A stretch of DNA of 64,000 bases from Rhodopseudomonas palustris HaA2 (GTDB lineage Bacteria > Pseudomonadota > Alphaproteobacteria > Rhizobiales > Xanthobacteraceae). Both the position numbers and the translations under genes were made by a program. The notes below the pieces were generated by a model that saw only the letters and a program-made list of their open reading frames with translations, was not told the origin of the DNA and made no database searches. This document shows positions 39,015 through 47,651 of this stretch, in pieces. Location of the stretch: assembly GCF_000013365.1 (NCBI RefSeq), contig NC_007778.1, positions 4,216,001 to 4,280,000 on the forward strand, in the 5' to 3' direction. Position 1 is the stretch's first letter. The number at the start of each line of letters is the position of its first letter.

Positions 39015-39716
39015 CTACGCCGCCGTCTTCAAATGCTCCACCAGCCCCGCGAACAGGCCGCGGCCGTCGGTGCAGCCCATGATGTCTTCGACGTGGTTTT
39101 CCGGATGCGGCATCATGCCCAGCACGTTGCCGCGCTCGCTGACGATGCCGGCGATCGAGGCGGCGGCGCCGTTGATGTTATGGCTCTCGCCGATCTCGCC
39201 CTCGGGCGAGCAGTAGCGATACAGCACACGGCCGTCGCCCTCGAGGCGCTTCACGGTCTCTTCGTCGGCTTCGTAATTGCCTTCGCCGTGCGCGACCGGC
39301 ACCTTGATCACCTGCCCGGCCGCATAGCCGCGGGTGAACGGGCTGTCGTTGCGCTCGACCCGCAGATGCACGTCGCGGCAGATGAATTTCAGCCGCGCGT
39401 TGCGCATCAAGACGCCTGGCAAGAGGCCGGACTCGCACAGGATCTGGAAGCCGTTGCAGACGCCGAGCACCAGGCCGCCGTCACTCGCGAATTTGCGCAC
39501 CGCGTCCATCACCGGCGCCCGCGCCGCGATGGCGCCGCAGCGCAGATAATCGCCGTAGGAGAAGCCGCCCGGCACCACCACGAGATCGGTGCCGTTCGGC
39601 AGTTCGGTGTCGGCATGCCAGACCATCGCGGCGTCATGGCCGGAGACGAGCTTCAGCGCGCGCGCCATGTCGCGCTCACGATTGATGCCGGGGAAGACGA
39701 GGACAGCGGATTTCAT
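39015..39716 (-). CDS. purQ: Phosphoribosylformylglycinamidine synthase, glutaminase subunit
   Basis: A 233-residue class I glutamine amidotransferase. The catalytic cysteine is C87 in [10 protein letters not shown], and the His-Glu pair is in MMPHPENH near residue 210. It supplies ammonia to PurL. The start at 39716 overlaps the stop of the coiled-coil gene (ATGA), so translation of the two is probably coupled. Confidence 0.96.
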   Translation of the reverse strand: MKSAVLVFPGINRERDMARALKLVSGHDAAMVWHADTELPNGTDLVVVPGGFSYGDYLRCGAIAARAPVMDAVRKFASDGGLVLGVCNGFQILCESGLLPGVLMRNARLKFICRDVHLRVERNDSPFTRGYAAGQVIKVPVAHGEGNYEADEETVKRLEGDGRVLYRYCSPEGEIGESHNINGAAASIAGIVSERGNVLGMMPHPENHVEDIMGCTDGRGLFAGLVEHLKTAA

Positions 39717-39970
39717 GTCAATGCAGGGATGTCGTTGATCTCAAGGCGCCGTTCGATGCGGTCGAGTTGCTGATCGTGTCGCATCAACGTGGCATGGATG
39801 CCGGCGAGTTCATTGTGGACGCCAATGATCTCCTGGCGAATTCCGTTTTGGGAGAGACGTAAGCCCTGAATATCAAGCTTCATCTCGCTGATCTCGCCTT
39901 TAATCTGCGAGATGTCGCGTTGCACGGCTTTCAAGACTTCATAGACGAGGTCTGCGCTAATTTCAGCCAT
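39713..39970 (-). CDS. Short coiled-coil protein between purS and purQ
   Basis: An 85-residue protein, nearly all predicted amphipathic helix with heptad-like spacing ([19 protein letters not shown]..., then [14 protein letters not shown]). GGAG lies eight bases before the ATG. It begins 20 bases after the purS stop and overlaps purQ by four bases, so it is a true member of the operon. It is not one of the known FGAM synthase subunits. A role in assembling PurSQL is conceivable but not shown. Confidence 0.75.
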   Translation of the reverse strand: MAEISADLVYEVLKAVQRDISQIKGEISEMKLDIQGLRLSQNGIRQEIIGVHNELAGIHATLMRHDQQLDRIERRLEINDIPALT

Positions 39971-39990
39971 AGCGGCGCTCCGTAGGGCGA

Positions 39991-40236
39991 CTACCCCTTC
40001 ACCTCAATAGCATAATTCTCGATCACGGTGTTGGCGAGCAGCTTGTCGGCGGCGTCTTTCAGCGCGGCTTCGGCCGCGGCCTTGTCGGTGGCGCCGGCGA
40101 GCTCGATGTCGAACACCTTGCCCTGCCGCACGCTGGCGATGCCGTCCACGCCGAGCGACTTCAGCGCGCCCTCGATCGCCTTGCCCTGGGGATCGAGGAT
40201 CCCGTTCTTCAACGTCACCGTCACTCGCGCTTTCAT
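39991..40236 (-). CDS. purS: Phosphoribosylformylglycinamidine synthase subunit PurS
   Basis: An 81-residue PurS (MKARVTVTLKNGILDPQG), the small subunit that joins PurQ to PurL in the three-part FGAM synthase. GAGGGG precedes the ATG at 40236; the longer frame to 40428 runs through repeats and is rejected. The upstream gene is purC, separated by about 246 bp of repeats. Confidence 0.94.
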   Translation of the reverse strand: MKARVTVTLKNGILDPQGKAIEGALKSLGVDGIASVRQGKVFDIELAGATDKAAAEAALKDAADKLLANTVIENYAIEVKG

Positions 40237-40331
40237 GGTCCCCTCGTCGTGCCGGGCGCAGCCGCGCCCCGCTGGTCGTCCCGGGCGCGAGCGACGCTCG
40301 CGAACCCGGACTCTCGTTCCAACAATGTCGA

Positions 40332-40440
40332 CGTCACCCTGAGGCGCCCGGCGAAGCCGGGCCTCGAAGGGTGCCAACTCGCACCGTGCCCGCGGCGGCC
40401 ATCCTTCGAGGCTCGCTTGCGCTCGCACCTCAGGATGACG
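40332..40440. repeat. Inverted pair of family D repeats between purC and purS
   Basis: cgtcaccctgaggcgcccgg starts the left unit (40332-40373) and its inverted partner, ending acctcaggatgac, is at 40400-40440. A degenerate family A half lies just upstream near 40278-40315. Together they fill the purC-purS gap. Confidence 0.82.
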
Positions 40441-40482
40441 AGCCGCGGATGCGGCTCAGGACGACGGCTCCGGTGGGGCCTG

Positions 40483-41250
40483 TCAGCCCTTCACCAGCAC
40501 CGGGCCGGAGCCGGCCGGGCGCTCGTTTTCCATCAGGATGCCGAGGCGCTTGGCGACTTCGGTATAGGCCTCCAGCAGGCCGCCGAGGTCGCGGCGGAAG
40601 CGGTCCTTGTCGAGCTTCTCGTTCGACTTGATGTCCCACAGCCGGCACGAATCCGGCGAGATCTCGTCGGCGACGATGATCCGCATCATGTCGTTTTCGA
40701 ACAATCGGCCGCATTCCATCTTGAAGTCGACCAGGCGGATGCCGATGCCGAGGAACAGCCCGGTGAGGAAATCATTGACGCGGATCGCCAGCGCCATGAT
40801 GTCGTCGATCTCCTGCGGGGTCGCCCAGCCGAACGCGGTGATGTGCTCCTCGGAGACCATCGGGTCGTTGAGCTGGTCGTTTTTGTAGTAGAACTCGATG
40901 ATCGAGCGCGGCAATTGGGTGCCCTCCTCGATCCCGAGCCGCTGCGACAGCGAACCGGCGGCGACGTTGCGCACCACCACTTCGAGCGGCACGATCTCGA
41001 CTTCGCGGATCAGCTGCTCGCGCATGTTCAGCCGGCGGATGAAATGCGTCGGCACCCCGATGTCGTTGAGGTGCTGAAACAGGTACTCCGAGATCCGGTT
41101 GTTGAGGACACCCTTGCCCTCGATCACCTGATGCTTCTTGGCGTTGAACGCGGTAGCGTCGTCCTTGAAGTGCTGAATCAGGGTTCCCGGTTCGGGGCCT
41201 TCATACAGCACCTTGGCCTTGCCTTCATAAATGCGACGTCGCCGGCTCAT
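40483..41250 (-). CDS. purC: Phosphoribosylaminoimidazole-succinocarboxamide synthase
   Basis: A 255-residue SAICAR synthetase ([15 protein letters not shown] start; family motifs [12 protein letters not shown] and [10 protein letters not shown]). It joins CAIR with aspartate; the product is the substrate of PurB encoded at 16656-17963. ATG 41250 fits the family start; ATG 41280 ([10 protein letters not shown]) has GGAG ten bases upstream and remains possible. First of the minus-strand purine genes. Confidence 0.95.
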   Translation of the reverse strand: MSRRRRIYEGKAKVLYEGPEPGTLIQHFKDDATAFNAKKHQVIEGKGVLNNRISEYLFQHLNDIGVPTHFIRRLNMREQLIREVEIVPLEVVVRNVAAGSLSQRLGIEEGTQLPRSIIEFYYKNDQLNDPMVSEEHITAFGWATPQEIDDIMALAIRVNDFLTGLFLGIGIRLVDFKMECGRLFENDMMRIIVADEISPDSCRLWDIKSNEKLDKDRFRRDLGGLLEAYTEVAKRLGILMENERPAGSGPVLVKG

Positions 41251-41551
41251 GGGGATGTACCGTGTTTTGTTGAAATCCATGGATGGGTGGCTCCGTCTGA
41301 CGATGGGGACCCACGGCGGAGCTGCCGTGAAGGCCGGAACAGGAAACAGAACAAGAACCTAGCCTTGCCGCAACCTAGCTGATTGGGGGCCCCGGCACAA
41401 TCGATCAGGCCGGTCGCACCGAAGTTTTACCCGCCGCCTGCGCTGTTGTGGGCGGTTGTCATTGTGGTTCCTGCTGGATATCTAGGCATCCGAACCGCCC
41501 ACCGCAAACCGGCGGGGCCCCGTCCCCCCGCAGAGAGATCGGAATTCGCAC

Positions 41552-41875
41552 ATGACCAGTTTCGACAAGCGCGAAGAAGGCTTCGAGAGGAAGTTCGCGC
41601 TCGACGAAGAGCAGAAATTCAAGGCCGAGGCGCGCCGCTCCAAGCTGCTCGGCCTGTGGGTCGCCGAAAAGCTCGGGCTCAGCGGCGACGCCGCCGCCGC
41701 CTATGCCAAAGAGGTGGTGATCTCGGACCTGGAAGAGGCCGGCGACGCCGACGTCATCCGCAAGGTCACCAAGGACCTCACCGACAAGGGCATCACGGTC
41801 TCCGAGCAGGAACTCCGCCTCAAGATGGGCGAATTCCTCGCCCAGGCGGCGATCGAGATCAAGGCCGGCAAATAG
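41552..41875 (+). CDS. DUF1476 protein, ATP synthase zeta-type inhibitor
   Basis: A 107-residue helical protein of the DUF1476 family (MTSFDKREEGFERKFALDEE). In Paracoccus the zeta subunit of this family binds and inhibits F1-ATPase with its N-terminal helix, which is well preserved here. It is divergent from purC; the intergenic region is about 300 bp. Two hairpin terminators follow. Confidence 0.9.
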   Translation: MTSFDKREEGFERKFALDEEQKFKAEARRSKLLGLWVAEKLGLSGDAAAAYAKEVVISDLEEAGDADVIRKVTKDLTDKGITVSEQELRLKMGEFLAQAAIEIKAGK

Positions 41876-41881
41876 GCCGCG

Positions 41882-41917
41882 CCGGGCGGGCCACCGCGGC
41901 GCGCCCGGGTCCTTTTG
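41882..41917 (+). terminator. Terminator of the zeta/DUF1476 gene
   Basis: Arms ccgggcg and cgcccgg enclose a GC-rich loop and are followed by gtcctttt. It lies within 10 bp of the stop codon. Confidence 0.65.
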
Positions 41918-41935
41918 TCGGAAAATCGATGCTAG

Positions 41936-41966
41936 AAAATGCCCGGGCTGGTCCCGGGCATTTTGT
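41936..41966. terminator. Strong second hairpin, bidirectional
   Basis: A perfect 12-bp stem aaaatgcccggg / cccgggcatttt with a five-base loop, so a T-run follows on either strand. It insulates the DUF1476 gene from rhuM. Confidence 0.85.
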
Positions 41967-42052
41967 TGGTTGGGGGCGCTGCGGCAGGTCGGTCGAACAC
42001 AACATCTGGCCTAACGGCATCTGCGACGCCGGAACAGCGTCGGTGAGGCGGC

Positions 42053-43111
42053 ATGAATCCTGACGACGGCAAGGGCGAAGGCGAACTGATCCTCTACCGC
42101 ACGGAGGATGGCCGCGATGCGTTGCAACTGCGGCTGGTGGACGGGACGGTCTGGCTGACCCAGGCCGAAATTGCGCTGCTGTTCGACACCACCAAGCAGA
42201 ACGTCAGCCTGCACTTCAAGAGCATCTTTGCCGACGCCGAACTGCCCGAGGGGGCAGTTGTCAAGGATTCCTTGACAACTGCGGCCGACGGCAAACGCTA
42301 TACGACAAAGCTCTACAACCTCAATGCCATCCTGGCGGTCGGCTACCGCGTGCGCAGCGCCCGCGGGGTGCAGTTCCGGCGCTGGGCCACCGAGGTCTTG
42401 AACGACTATCTGGTCAAGGGCTTCGTCATCAACGACGAGCGCCTGAAGGATCCTGACGGCTTCGATTATTTCGACGAGCTGCTCGAACGCATCCGCGACA
42501 TCCGGGCGTCCGAAAAACGGTTCTACCAGAAAGTCCGCGACCTGTTCGCCGCCACCAGCGCCGACTACGACCCCAAGGCGGAGGCCGCCAAGGCCTTCTT
42601 CGCCACGATCCAGAACAAGCTGGTGTTCGCCATCACCGGGATGAACGCCGCCGAACTGATCGTCACGAGGGCCGATCCTGCGCGGCCGAACATGGCGCTG
42701 ACCAGCTGGAAGGGCGATCGCGTCCGCAAAAGCGACGTCACCATCTCGAAAAATTATCTCACCGCCGACGAGATCAGCGACCTCAACCTGCTGACCACGG
42801 CCTTCCTGGATTTTGCCGAGCTGCGCGCCCGCAACCGCCAGCCGACCACCATGGCCGAATGGATGGCGCAGACCGATCGCTTCGTCGCCTTCAACGAACG
42901 CGGCGTGCTGCAGGGCGCCGGCCGCGTCTCCCATACGAGCATGGAGCAGGTCGTGGCCGAGCGCTTCGAGACTTTCGACAAACGCCGTCGCGCCGCCGAG
43001 ACCGATGCAGCCGAGGCGGAGGCGATCAGCGAGCTGACTGAACTCGAGCAGCAGGCGCGATCGTCGAAGCCACGCCCTGAGGTCAAAAAACCGCCGAAGA
43101 AGCTATCCTGA
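42053..43111 (+). CDS. rhuM: RhuM family protein
   Basis: A 352-residue protein of the RhuM (virulence RhuM/DUF) family. The N-terminal WLTQAEIALLFDTTKQNVSLH is a winged-helix-like segment typical of the family, followed by RRWATEVLNDYLVKGF. The C-terminus is charged and helical. RhuM was first seen in a Salmonella pathogenicity island and is common in accessory DNA and near defence genes; its function is unknown. It begins the accessory-like region of this window. Confidence 0.88.
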   Translation: MNPDDGKGEGELILYRTEDGRDALQLRLVDGTVWLTQAEIALLFDTTKQNVSLHFKSIFADAELPEGAVVKDSLTTAADGKRYTTKLYNLNAILAVGYRVRSARGVQFRRWATEVLNDYLVKGFVINDERLKDPDGFDYFDELLERIRDIRASEKRFYQKVRDLFAATSADYDPKAEAAKAFFATIQNKLVFAITGMNAAELIVTRADPARPNMALTSWKGDRVRKSDVTISKNYLTADEISDLNLLTTAFLDFAELRARNRQPTTMAEWMAQTDRFVAFNERGVLQGAGRVSHTSMEQVVAERFETFDKRRRAAETDAAEAEAISELTELEQQARSSKPRPEVKKPPKKLS

Positions 43112-43226
43112 AGAGCTACGCTGGTGCACCAACAATGCAATAGCAAGACATTGCAAATAGATCAGAGATAACAGAACTCCTTGGCGTCGACTGCCAAGAC
43201 TTCGACGCGTCTGCCAATGACAGCCG

Positions 43227-44048
43227 CTACTTCCCCCCAAACAACCCGTTCAACTCCGCACCCTTCGTCGCGCCCGCAAACGCCGTGAACGTGCCCTCCT
43301 CGGCGATCTCGCGCGCCGCGTTGAGAAACCCGGCCCAGGCCGACCGCGCCAATGCGCCGCCGACGCTGATGCGGCGGACGCCGAGGTCGGCGAGTGCGGC
43401 GACGCTCATCGTCGGCTGCACGATCAGCACGTTGAGCGGCTTCGGCGCGATCGCCTGCACCAGCGTGGTGATCTCGGCTTCGGTCGACACGCCCGGCGCA
43501 TACAGGCAATCGGCGCCGGCGTCGGCGAAGGCGACCAGCCGCGCCGTGGTCTTCGCCAGATCGCGCTCGCCGCACAGAAACCCCTCGCAGCGCGCCACCA
43601 GCAGCACATCCTCGCCGGTGGCATCGATCGCCGCCCGCGCCGCCCTGATGCGCTCGACGGCGAGCGCGTCGTCATACAGCGGCCGCGCCGCGTCGCCGGT
43701 CGAATTCTCGATCGACAGCCCGGCGATCCCGGTCGCCACCGCGCGGGTGACATTGGCGGCGACGCCCTCCGGCGCATCGGCGAAGCCGCCCTCGAAATCG
43801 GCGTTGATCGGCAGATCGACCGCGGCGCTCAGCGTCGTCAGATGTGCCAGCACGTCGTCGCAGGTGACATGATTGTCGGCCCGCCCGGTCGACCACGCAT
43901 AGCCCGAACTGGTCGAGGCCAGCGCCTGAAAGCCGAGATGCTGCAGCAGCCGCGCGGAGCCTACGTCCCACGGATTCGGCAGCACGAAGCAGCCGGAGGC
44001 GTGCAGCTTGCGGAAGGCGGCGCGCTTGGCGGCAGTGGAGGTGGGCAT
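43227..44048 (-). CDS. Isocitrate lyase/PEP mutase superfamily protein
   Basis: A 273-residue TIM-barrel enzyme of the isocitrate lyase/phosphonomutase superfamily. Typical parts are FVLPNPWDVGSARLL near the N-terminus, the NADFEGGF metal-binding segment near residue 84 and LLVARCEGF. Members include oxaloacetate decarboxylases and 2-methylisocitrate lyase-like enzymes; the reaction here is not predictable. AGGGAG precedes ATG 44048. Confidence 0.85.
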   Translation of the reverse strand: MPTSTAAKRAAFRKLHASGCFVLPNPWDVGSARLLQHLGFQALASTSSGYAWSTGRADNHVTCDDVLAHLTTLSAAVDLPINADFEGGFADAPEGVAANVTRAVATGIAGLSIENSTGDAARPLYDDALAVERIRAARAAIDATGEDVLLVARCEGFLCGERDLAKTTARLVAFADAGADCLYAPGVSTEAEITTLVQAIAPKPLNVLIVQPTMSVAALADLGVRRISVGGALARSAWAGFLNAAREIAEEGTFTAFAGATKGAELNGLFGGK

Positions 44049-44352
44049 CGGCGTGACTCCCTGATTTTTGCGGCAGGGTAGCACGGCGCGCGCTGTTTCG
44101 ATCGGGCTCCGCGCGGCCGAAAGTGTCCCACCCTGCGACAGCCCATCCCGCCGGCGTTAACGCTCGGAACGCCGGCGGAACAAAGCGGCGACGAATCACT
44201 GCGAATCGCGACTCGCGGAGAGCACCGCCCCGCATCTGGCGCGCGGACGCGCCGATGCGCACAAGCTCTGGGGACCGATGTTCGCCCCGCCGATGCCGCC
44301 AAGGGCGAAACGTTAACGCCGACGGCCCCGAGCGCGCCGGCTGGCGGACAGG
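44049..44352. other. Gene-free stretch of about 300 bp
   Basis: It lies upstream of the isocitrate lyase-like gene and downstream of the exported protein gene at 44353. Apart from short GC-rich open frames in several directions, I see no palindrome, promoter or coding signal. Confidence 0.4.
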
Positions 44353-44736
44353 CTAGGGCTGCGGCTTCAGAGTGATCACCGACTGGATCGATCCGCTGAC
44401 GTGATAGCCCTCCGGCTGCTGAAGCTGCTGCGGCCGGGTTTCGGTCTGCCGGATGTTGCTGTTGACGGATTCCAGCTTGCAGTCCCTGGCGATCGTGCTG
44501 CGCAGCGTCTCGCACTCCCGCATCGCCAGCTGGTAGACGATCTTGCGCGCCTGATCGATCTTCTGCGGCAGCTCGTCCCCGGACACCGCGCCGGGCAGGA
44601 AGAAGGTGAGACTGGTCTGGATCCGGACCGGCGTGCTTTGCCCGTCGGCCCCGGCCGGCGCCGTCTGCGCGGCGACAGGACCGACCAGCACCACCGCAAC
44701 GGTCGCGGCGAGTAGATAATATCTCAATGGTAACAT
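44353..44736 (-). CDS. Exported hypothetical protein
   Basis: A 127-residue protein with a signal peptide (residues 1-23, ending PVAAQ) and a mature domain of about 100 residues with two cysteines (RECETLR and ARDCKLES), which may form a disulfide. GGAGG lies before the ATG. The ordering of cysteines is loosely like small periplasmic UrcA-type proteins, but I do not assign it. Confidence 0.7.
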   Translation of the reverse strand: MLPLRYYLLAATVAVVLVGPVAAQTAPAGADGQSTPVRIQTSLTFFLPGAVSGDELPQKIDQARKIVYQLAMRECETLRSTIARDCKLESVNSNIRQTETRPQQLQQPEGYHVSGSIQSVITLKPQP

Positions 44737-45039
44737 GACGCATCCTCCAACAAGAATGGCGCGAGGCTAGCATCGCCGGATTGAGGCACGATGAAATGGC
44801 TCGGCGGAGGACGCGGCTGTCATGGAAGGATGGGTTCACCACGCCGCGCCGGCAGCGGATGAGCGAACGGAATTCGCCATCGACGGCTAAAGGCCGCGCA
44901 TTGAGCTTGGCTGTTGCGTCCTGCGGGCTGAACTCCGCGAAACATCGTTGAGCCGCCGCTCCAGCAGGCCCTTCCTTGAGTTCAATTCGAGTGGATTGAC
45001 AGCCGCTTATCGGCTAGTTTGGTCGGCGAGGAGACCACG
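44737..45039. other. Gene-free stretch of about 300 bp between divergent genes
   Basis: This must contain promoters for the exported protein and the Fic pair. gattgacagccgcttatcgg near 44994 includes TTGACA at 44996-45001; a matching -10 (for example tagttt near 45015) is weak. Nothing else is visible. Confidence 0.35.
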
Positions 45040-45279
45040 ATGTCCCGCCGTCGAAGTGCCACTGCCGGCCTGATCAGCGAGATGGCGCGGCAACACCAGG
45101 TGCAGTACGTCGCGACGGCGTCCGACGACCTTGCCCATCACATCACGCGGTTGGCCGGCGACAGCGTCGTTTTCGACGACATCGAACAGACCCTTCTCGC
45201 CCTTCAGCGCGCCGGGCATTTGAGCCGCAGAGACCTCCTCCACCTGCAGGCACGCTATCTGCGCGAAGCCAAGCCGTGA
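45040..45279 (+). CDS. Small partner of the Fic protein, possible antitoxin
   Basis: A 79-residue helical protein (MSRRRSATAGLISEMAR; ALQRAGHLSRRDLLHLQARYL). GAGGAG precedes ATG 45040 and its stop overlaps the GTG of the Fic gene by four bases (GTGA). Position and size fit a Fic antitoxin. The usual inhibitory motif (S/T)xxxE(G/N) is not visible, so its mechanism would differ or the inhibitory helix is degenerate. Confidence 0.6.
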   Translation: MSRRRSATAGLISEMARQHQVQYVATASDDLAHHITRLAGDSVVFDDIEQTLLALQRAGHLSRRDLLHLQARYLREAKP

Positions 45280-46001
45280 CATTCGATCCCTTCGGCGATC
45301 TGGACACGCAAGGTTACTTGCGCAACTTCGAGAAGGAGAAGGATCTCGCGATCCTCCGCAGGCTCGAACACGCCTCGTTTGCGACCGGCCTGTCGGAGGC
45401 GTTTGCCACGCTCGCCCGCTATGAAGCCATTTGCTACGAGCACGTACTCGACGTCCATCGCATCCTGTTCGAAGCGCTCTATCCGTGGGCCGGGCAAGAT
45501 CGAACGAAGACGGCTCCGGACATTGCCGTCAGCAAGGGCCGCATCCTCTTCGCCCATCCAAACGATATACGCCCGGCCGTGGAGTACGCGTTGACGCACG
45601 GACAGGACACGTCCTTCATGGCCTCGAAACCCGGCGAAGTCATGGGCTATCTGGCCTATGGCCACCCCTTCCTCGACGGCAACGGCCGAACCATCATGGT
45701 CGTCCATTCGGTTCTGGCGCAGCGGGCCGGATTCAGCATCGATTGGGCCAAGACCGACAAATCCAGCTATCTCGCTGCTCTCACCGAGGAACTGGAAACC
45801 CCTGGCAAGAGCATTCTCGATCGATATCTCCAACCTCTCATCCGCGATCCGATCGCCTATGAACGTTTGGGGGATTCGATCATGCAGACACCCGGCCTGG
45901 CCGGTGACCCCGACGACACGAACGTCGTCTTGGGCAAGATGTCCGACCCCAACGTGCAAAATCGCTACAAGCAGCAACAGACGAACCGAAGCAGCTCCTA
46001 G
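45276..46001 (+). CDS. Fic-domain protein
   Basis: A 241-residue Fic-fold protein. LYPWAGQDR (about 68-76) and the Fic loop H130-P-F-L-D-G-N-G-R138 are present, with the catalytic His. The canonical motif ends in a second Arg three residues later (GNGRxxR); here that position is M141. Fic enzymes transfer AMP or other groups to target hydroxyls. The changed position may alter nucleotide handling. The start is GTG 45276, coupled to the upstream small gene. Confidence 0.85.
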   Translation: MTFDPFGDLDTQGYLRNFEKEKDLAILRRLEHASFATGLSEAFATLARYEAICYEHVLDVHRILFEALYPWAGQDRTKTAPDIAVSKGRILFAHPNDIRPAVEYALTHGQDTSFMASKPGEVMGYLAYGHPFLDGNGRTIMVVHSVLAQRAGFSIDWAKTDKSSYLAALTEELETPGKSILDRYLQPLIRDPIAYERLGDSIMQTPGLAGDPDDTNVVLGKMSDPNVQNRYKQQQTNRSSS

Positions 46002-46044
46002 TCGGTAGGACGGATTGGCGGAACGTATTCCGTCACCTACGGCG

Positions 46045-46200
46045 GTTAGGCGGCGCAATACGCTTCGCTATTGCGCGTTACGCTCCAGGCGCCGTGTTAC
46101 CCACAAGGCCGACGCGACATGCGTCGAATTCAGCTGTAGCCTGCATGAGCGAAGCGACATGCAGGAAGACCCCGGGTGTCGCTGCGCTCACCCGGGTTAC
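46045..46200. repeat. Cluster of three small palindromes with cgaagcg-type loops
   Basis: Near 46053-46076 (gcgcaatacgcttcgctattgcgc), near 46141-46166 (cctgcatg ... catgcagg) and near 46172-46199 (cccgggtg ... cacccggg), three hairpins share loops with gaagcg or its complement. A fourth related one is near 46802. They differ from families A-G. They fill the 248 bp between the Fic gene and the next gene. Confidence 0.65.
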
Positions 46201-46249
46201 GCTGCTGCGCTTACTACAATCGCTTGAGTACCGACTGGGAGGATTTTCT

Positions 46250-46678
46250 ATGACGTCTTTTTCCAATCGAGAGGTCGGGAATGCTTGGACCTCGTTTATT
46301 CTGGGCGAGCTATACGAAAGCTGGCCCATGAAGATCAATCTCAATCATCTCGACATCGGTTCAAGAACAAAGGTTGCTCCGGTACGCGATGAAGAGATTC
46401 TCTTTGATGACCTCATCTCTTGGCTGGAGGCGGAAGGCTATATTCGGACCAGCCCCCAAGACGCACCAGAAGGCAATGTCTTTGGCGTAGCCCTCACTTC
46501 GAAGGGATACGAGATCCTCGGCAACATTCCAGACAGTCTCAGTAAGCCACTCGGGGTCCGTCTGAAAGAGGCGGCTCTCGAAGCCGGAAAAGACGGGGCC
46601 ATGAAGGCTGGGAAGGAATCTATTGCCGCACTAATCGGGATGACATTTGGCGCGGCAATCAAGACTTTGACGGTTTGA
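46250..46678 (+). CDS. AT-richer hypothetical protein, winged-helix-like with C-terminal hydrophobic helix
   Basis: A 142-residue protein with codon use clearly different from its neighbours (many ATT, TTT, TCT codons), so probably recently acquired. Residues 40-85 look like a small helix-rich/wing domain (ILFDDLISWLEAEGYI, then GVALTSKGYEIL), typical of MarR-like folds. The C-terminus has a helix rich in Ala/Lys and ends in a hydrophobic segment IAALIGMTFGAAI. GGGAGGA precedes the ATG. Function unknown. Confidence 0.7.
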   Translation: MTSFSNREVGNAWTSFILGELYESWPMKINLNHLDIGSRTKVAPVRDEEILFDDLISWLEAEGYIRTSPQDAPEGNVFGVALTSKGYEILGNIPDSLSKPLGVRLKEAALEAGKDGAMKAGKESIAALIGMTFGAAIKTLTV

Positions 46679-46697
46679 CTGAGATACTGCGGATTTA

Positions 46698-46805
46698 ATG
46701 GGCACCGCGAGTGTTTGATGAAGCCGGAGGTGGCCCATGCAGCAATGTAAGTTCAGTCGAGAGTTCAGGTCGAAGCGGTCAGGCTGGTGAAGGAGCCGTA
46801 GGGCG
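46698..46805 (+). mobile_element. Remnant of an IS3-type insertion sequence (left end)
   Basis: After atgcagcaatgtaag the frame reads FSREF and then, with one base shift, VEAVRLVKE, the classic beginning of IS3-family OrfA. Only about 20 codons remain before the sequence changes to an unrelated repeat at 46802. No orfB, right end or second terminal repeat is visible. Adjacent to the AT-richer gene. Confidence 0.65.
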
Positions 46806-46864
46806 CAATAGCGAAGCGTGTTGTGCGCTGAGCGGCAGATGTCGCTTCGCTCACCTCCAACACT

Positions 46865-47347
46865 CTACCCGATCCCCACCACCTCCAGCTCCTGCGCGCC
46901 CTTCCCCACCACGTCGCCGACGCGCTTGCCCATCAGCAGCCTTGCTACCGGGGCCACGAACGAGATCGTGCCCTGCTTCGGGTCGGCTTCGTCTTCGCCG
47001 ACGATGCGGTAGGTCTGGACGCGGCCGTCGGGGCGGCGGAAGGTGACGGTGCAGCCGAACGCAACGATGTCGGTCGTCTCCGGCTCGGGCATCAGTTGCG
47101 CGCTGCGGACGCGGATGTCGAACTAGCGCAGGTCGCGGGCGGGGATCGCCTCGGCGCGGCGGCGCTCGTTGACGTCCTCGATCTCGGCCGCGGCCTCGAC
47201 GCCGGCGCGCGCCTTGGCCAGCTGCGCCTCCAGCGCCTTCAGCCCCGCCGCGGTGACGAGATTGGGATGCTCCGAAATCGGCCGATCCGGCAGCATCGTC
47301 TCCGACGCGGTTTCGGCACTGTCTTCCTTGGTGAAGGCGACGCTCAA
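46865..47347 (-). pseudogene. GreA/GreB-family elongation factor split by an in-frame TAG
   Basis: The upstream part (47347-47126) encodes MSVAFTKEDS... with the coiled-coil segment LKALEAQLAKARAG and ends ARDLR. A TAG at 47125-47123 follows, and the same frame goes on FDIRVRSAQLMPEPETTDIVAFGCTV to the C-terminal FKBP-like domain (ISFVAPVARLLMGKRVGD), ending at 46865. Joined, it is about 160 residues, the full GreA/B length. The stop takes the place where relatives usually have an aromatic residue (LRY). A point mutation, sequencing error or readthrough are the options. Confidence 0.8.
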
Positions 47348-47489
47348 TCGATATCTCCGTACGAGGGAATGCGGCCGAACCTATCGCGGCTCGGCCAGTT
47401 CGAGCAACGCCGCGCTGGCGCGTTGGTTCGGACGCCCGCGGCGGGTCGACGATCCCGCGCGGATCCGGCTTGGAGCGATGGAAGTAGGA

Positions 47490-47651
47490 TTATTTGCCGG
47501 GTGGCGGCTGCGGCCCGCTCTGGTCGCGCTTCATCGCTTCGAGCTTGATCGCCAACAGGATCAGTCTTTCAGCGGGATTCGGCGCCGCAGCGGCGGCGAC
47601 CAGGCGGCAGCGATCGGCGACGGACTGGAGATAGGTCAGACGCTCAATCAT
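47490..47651 (-). CDS. Small hypothetical protein
   Basis: A 53-residue protein (MIERLTYLQSVADRCRLVA...), mostly helical, ending QPPPGK. Its amino-acid make-up is protein-like, unlike the Arg-rich extension of the same frame upstream to 47810. There is no strong ribosome binding site. It may belong to the same transcript as the split greA-like gene downstream of it. Confidence 0.5.
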   Translation of the reverse strand: MIERLTYLQSVADRCRLVAAAAAPNPAERLILLAIKLEAMKRDQSGPQPPPGK

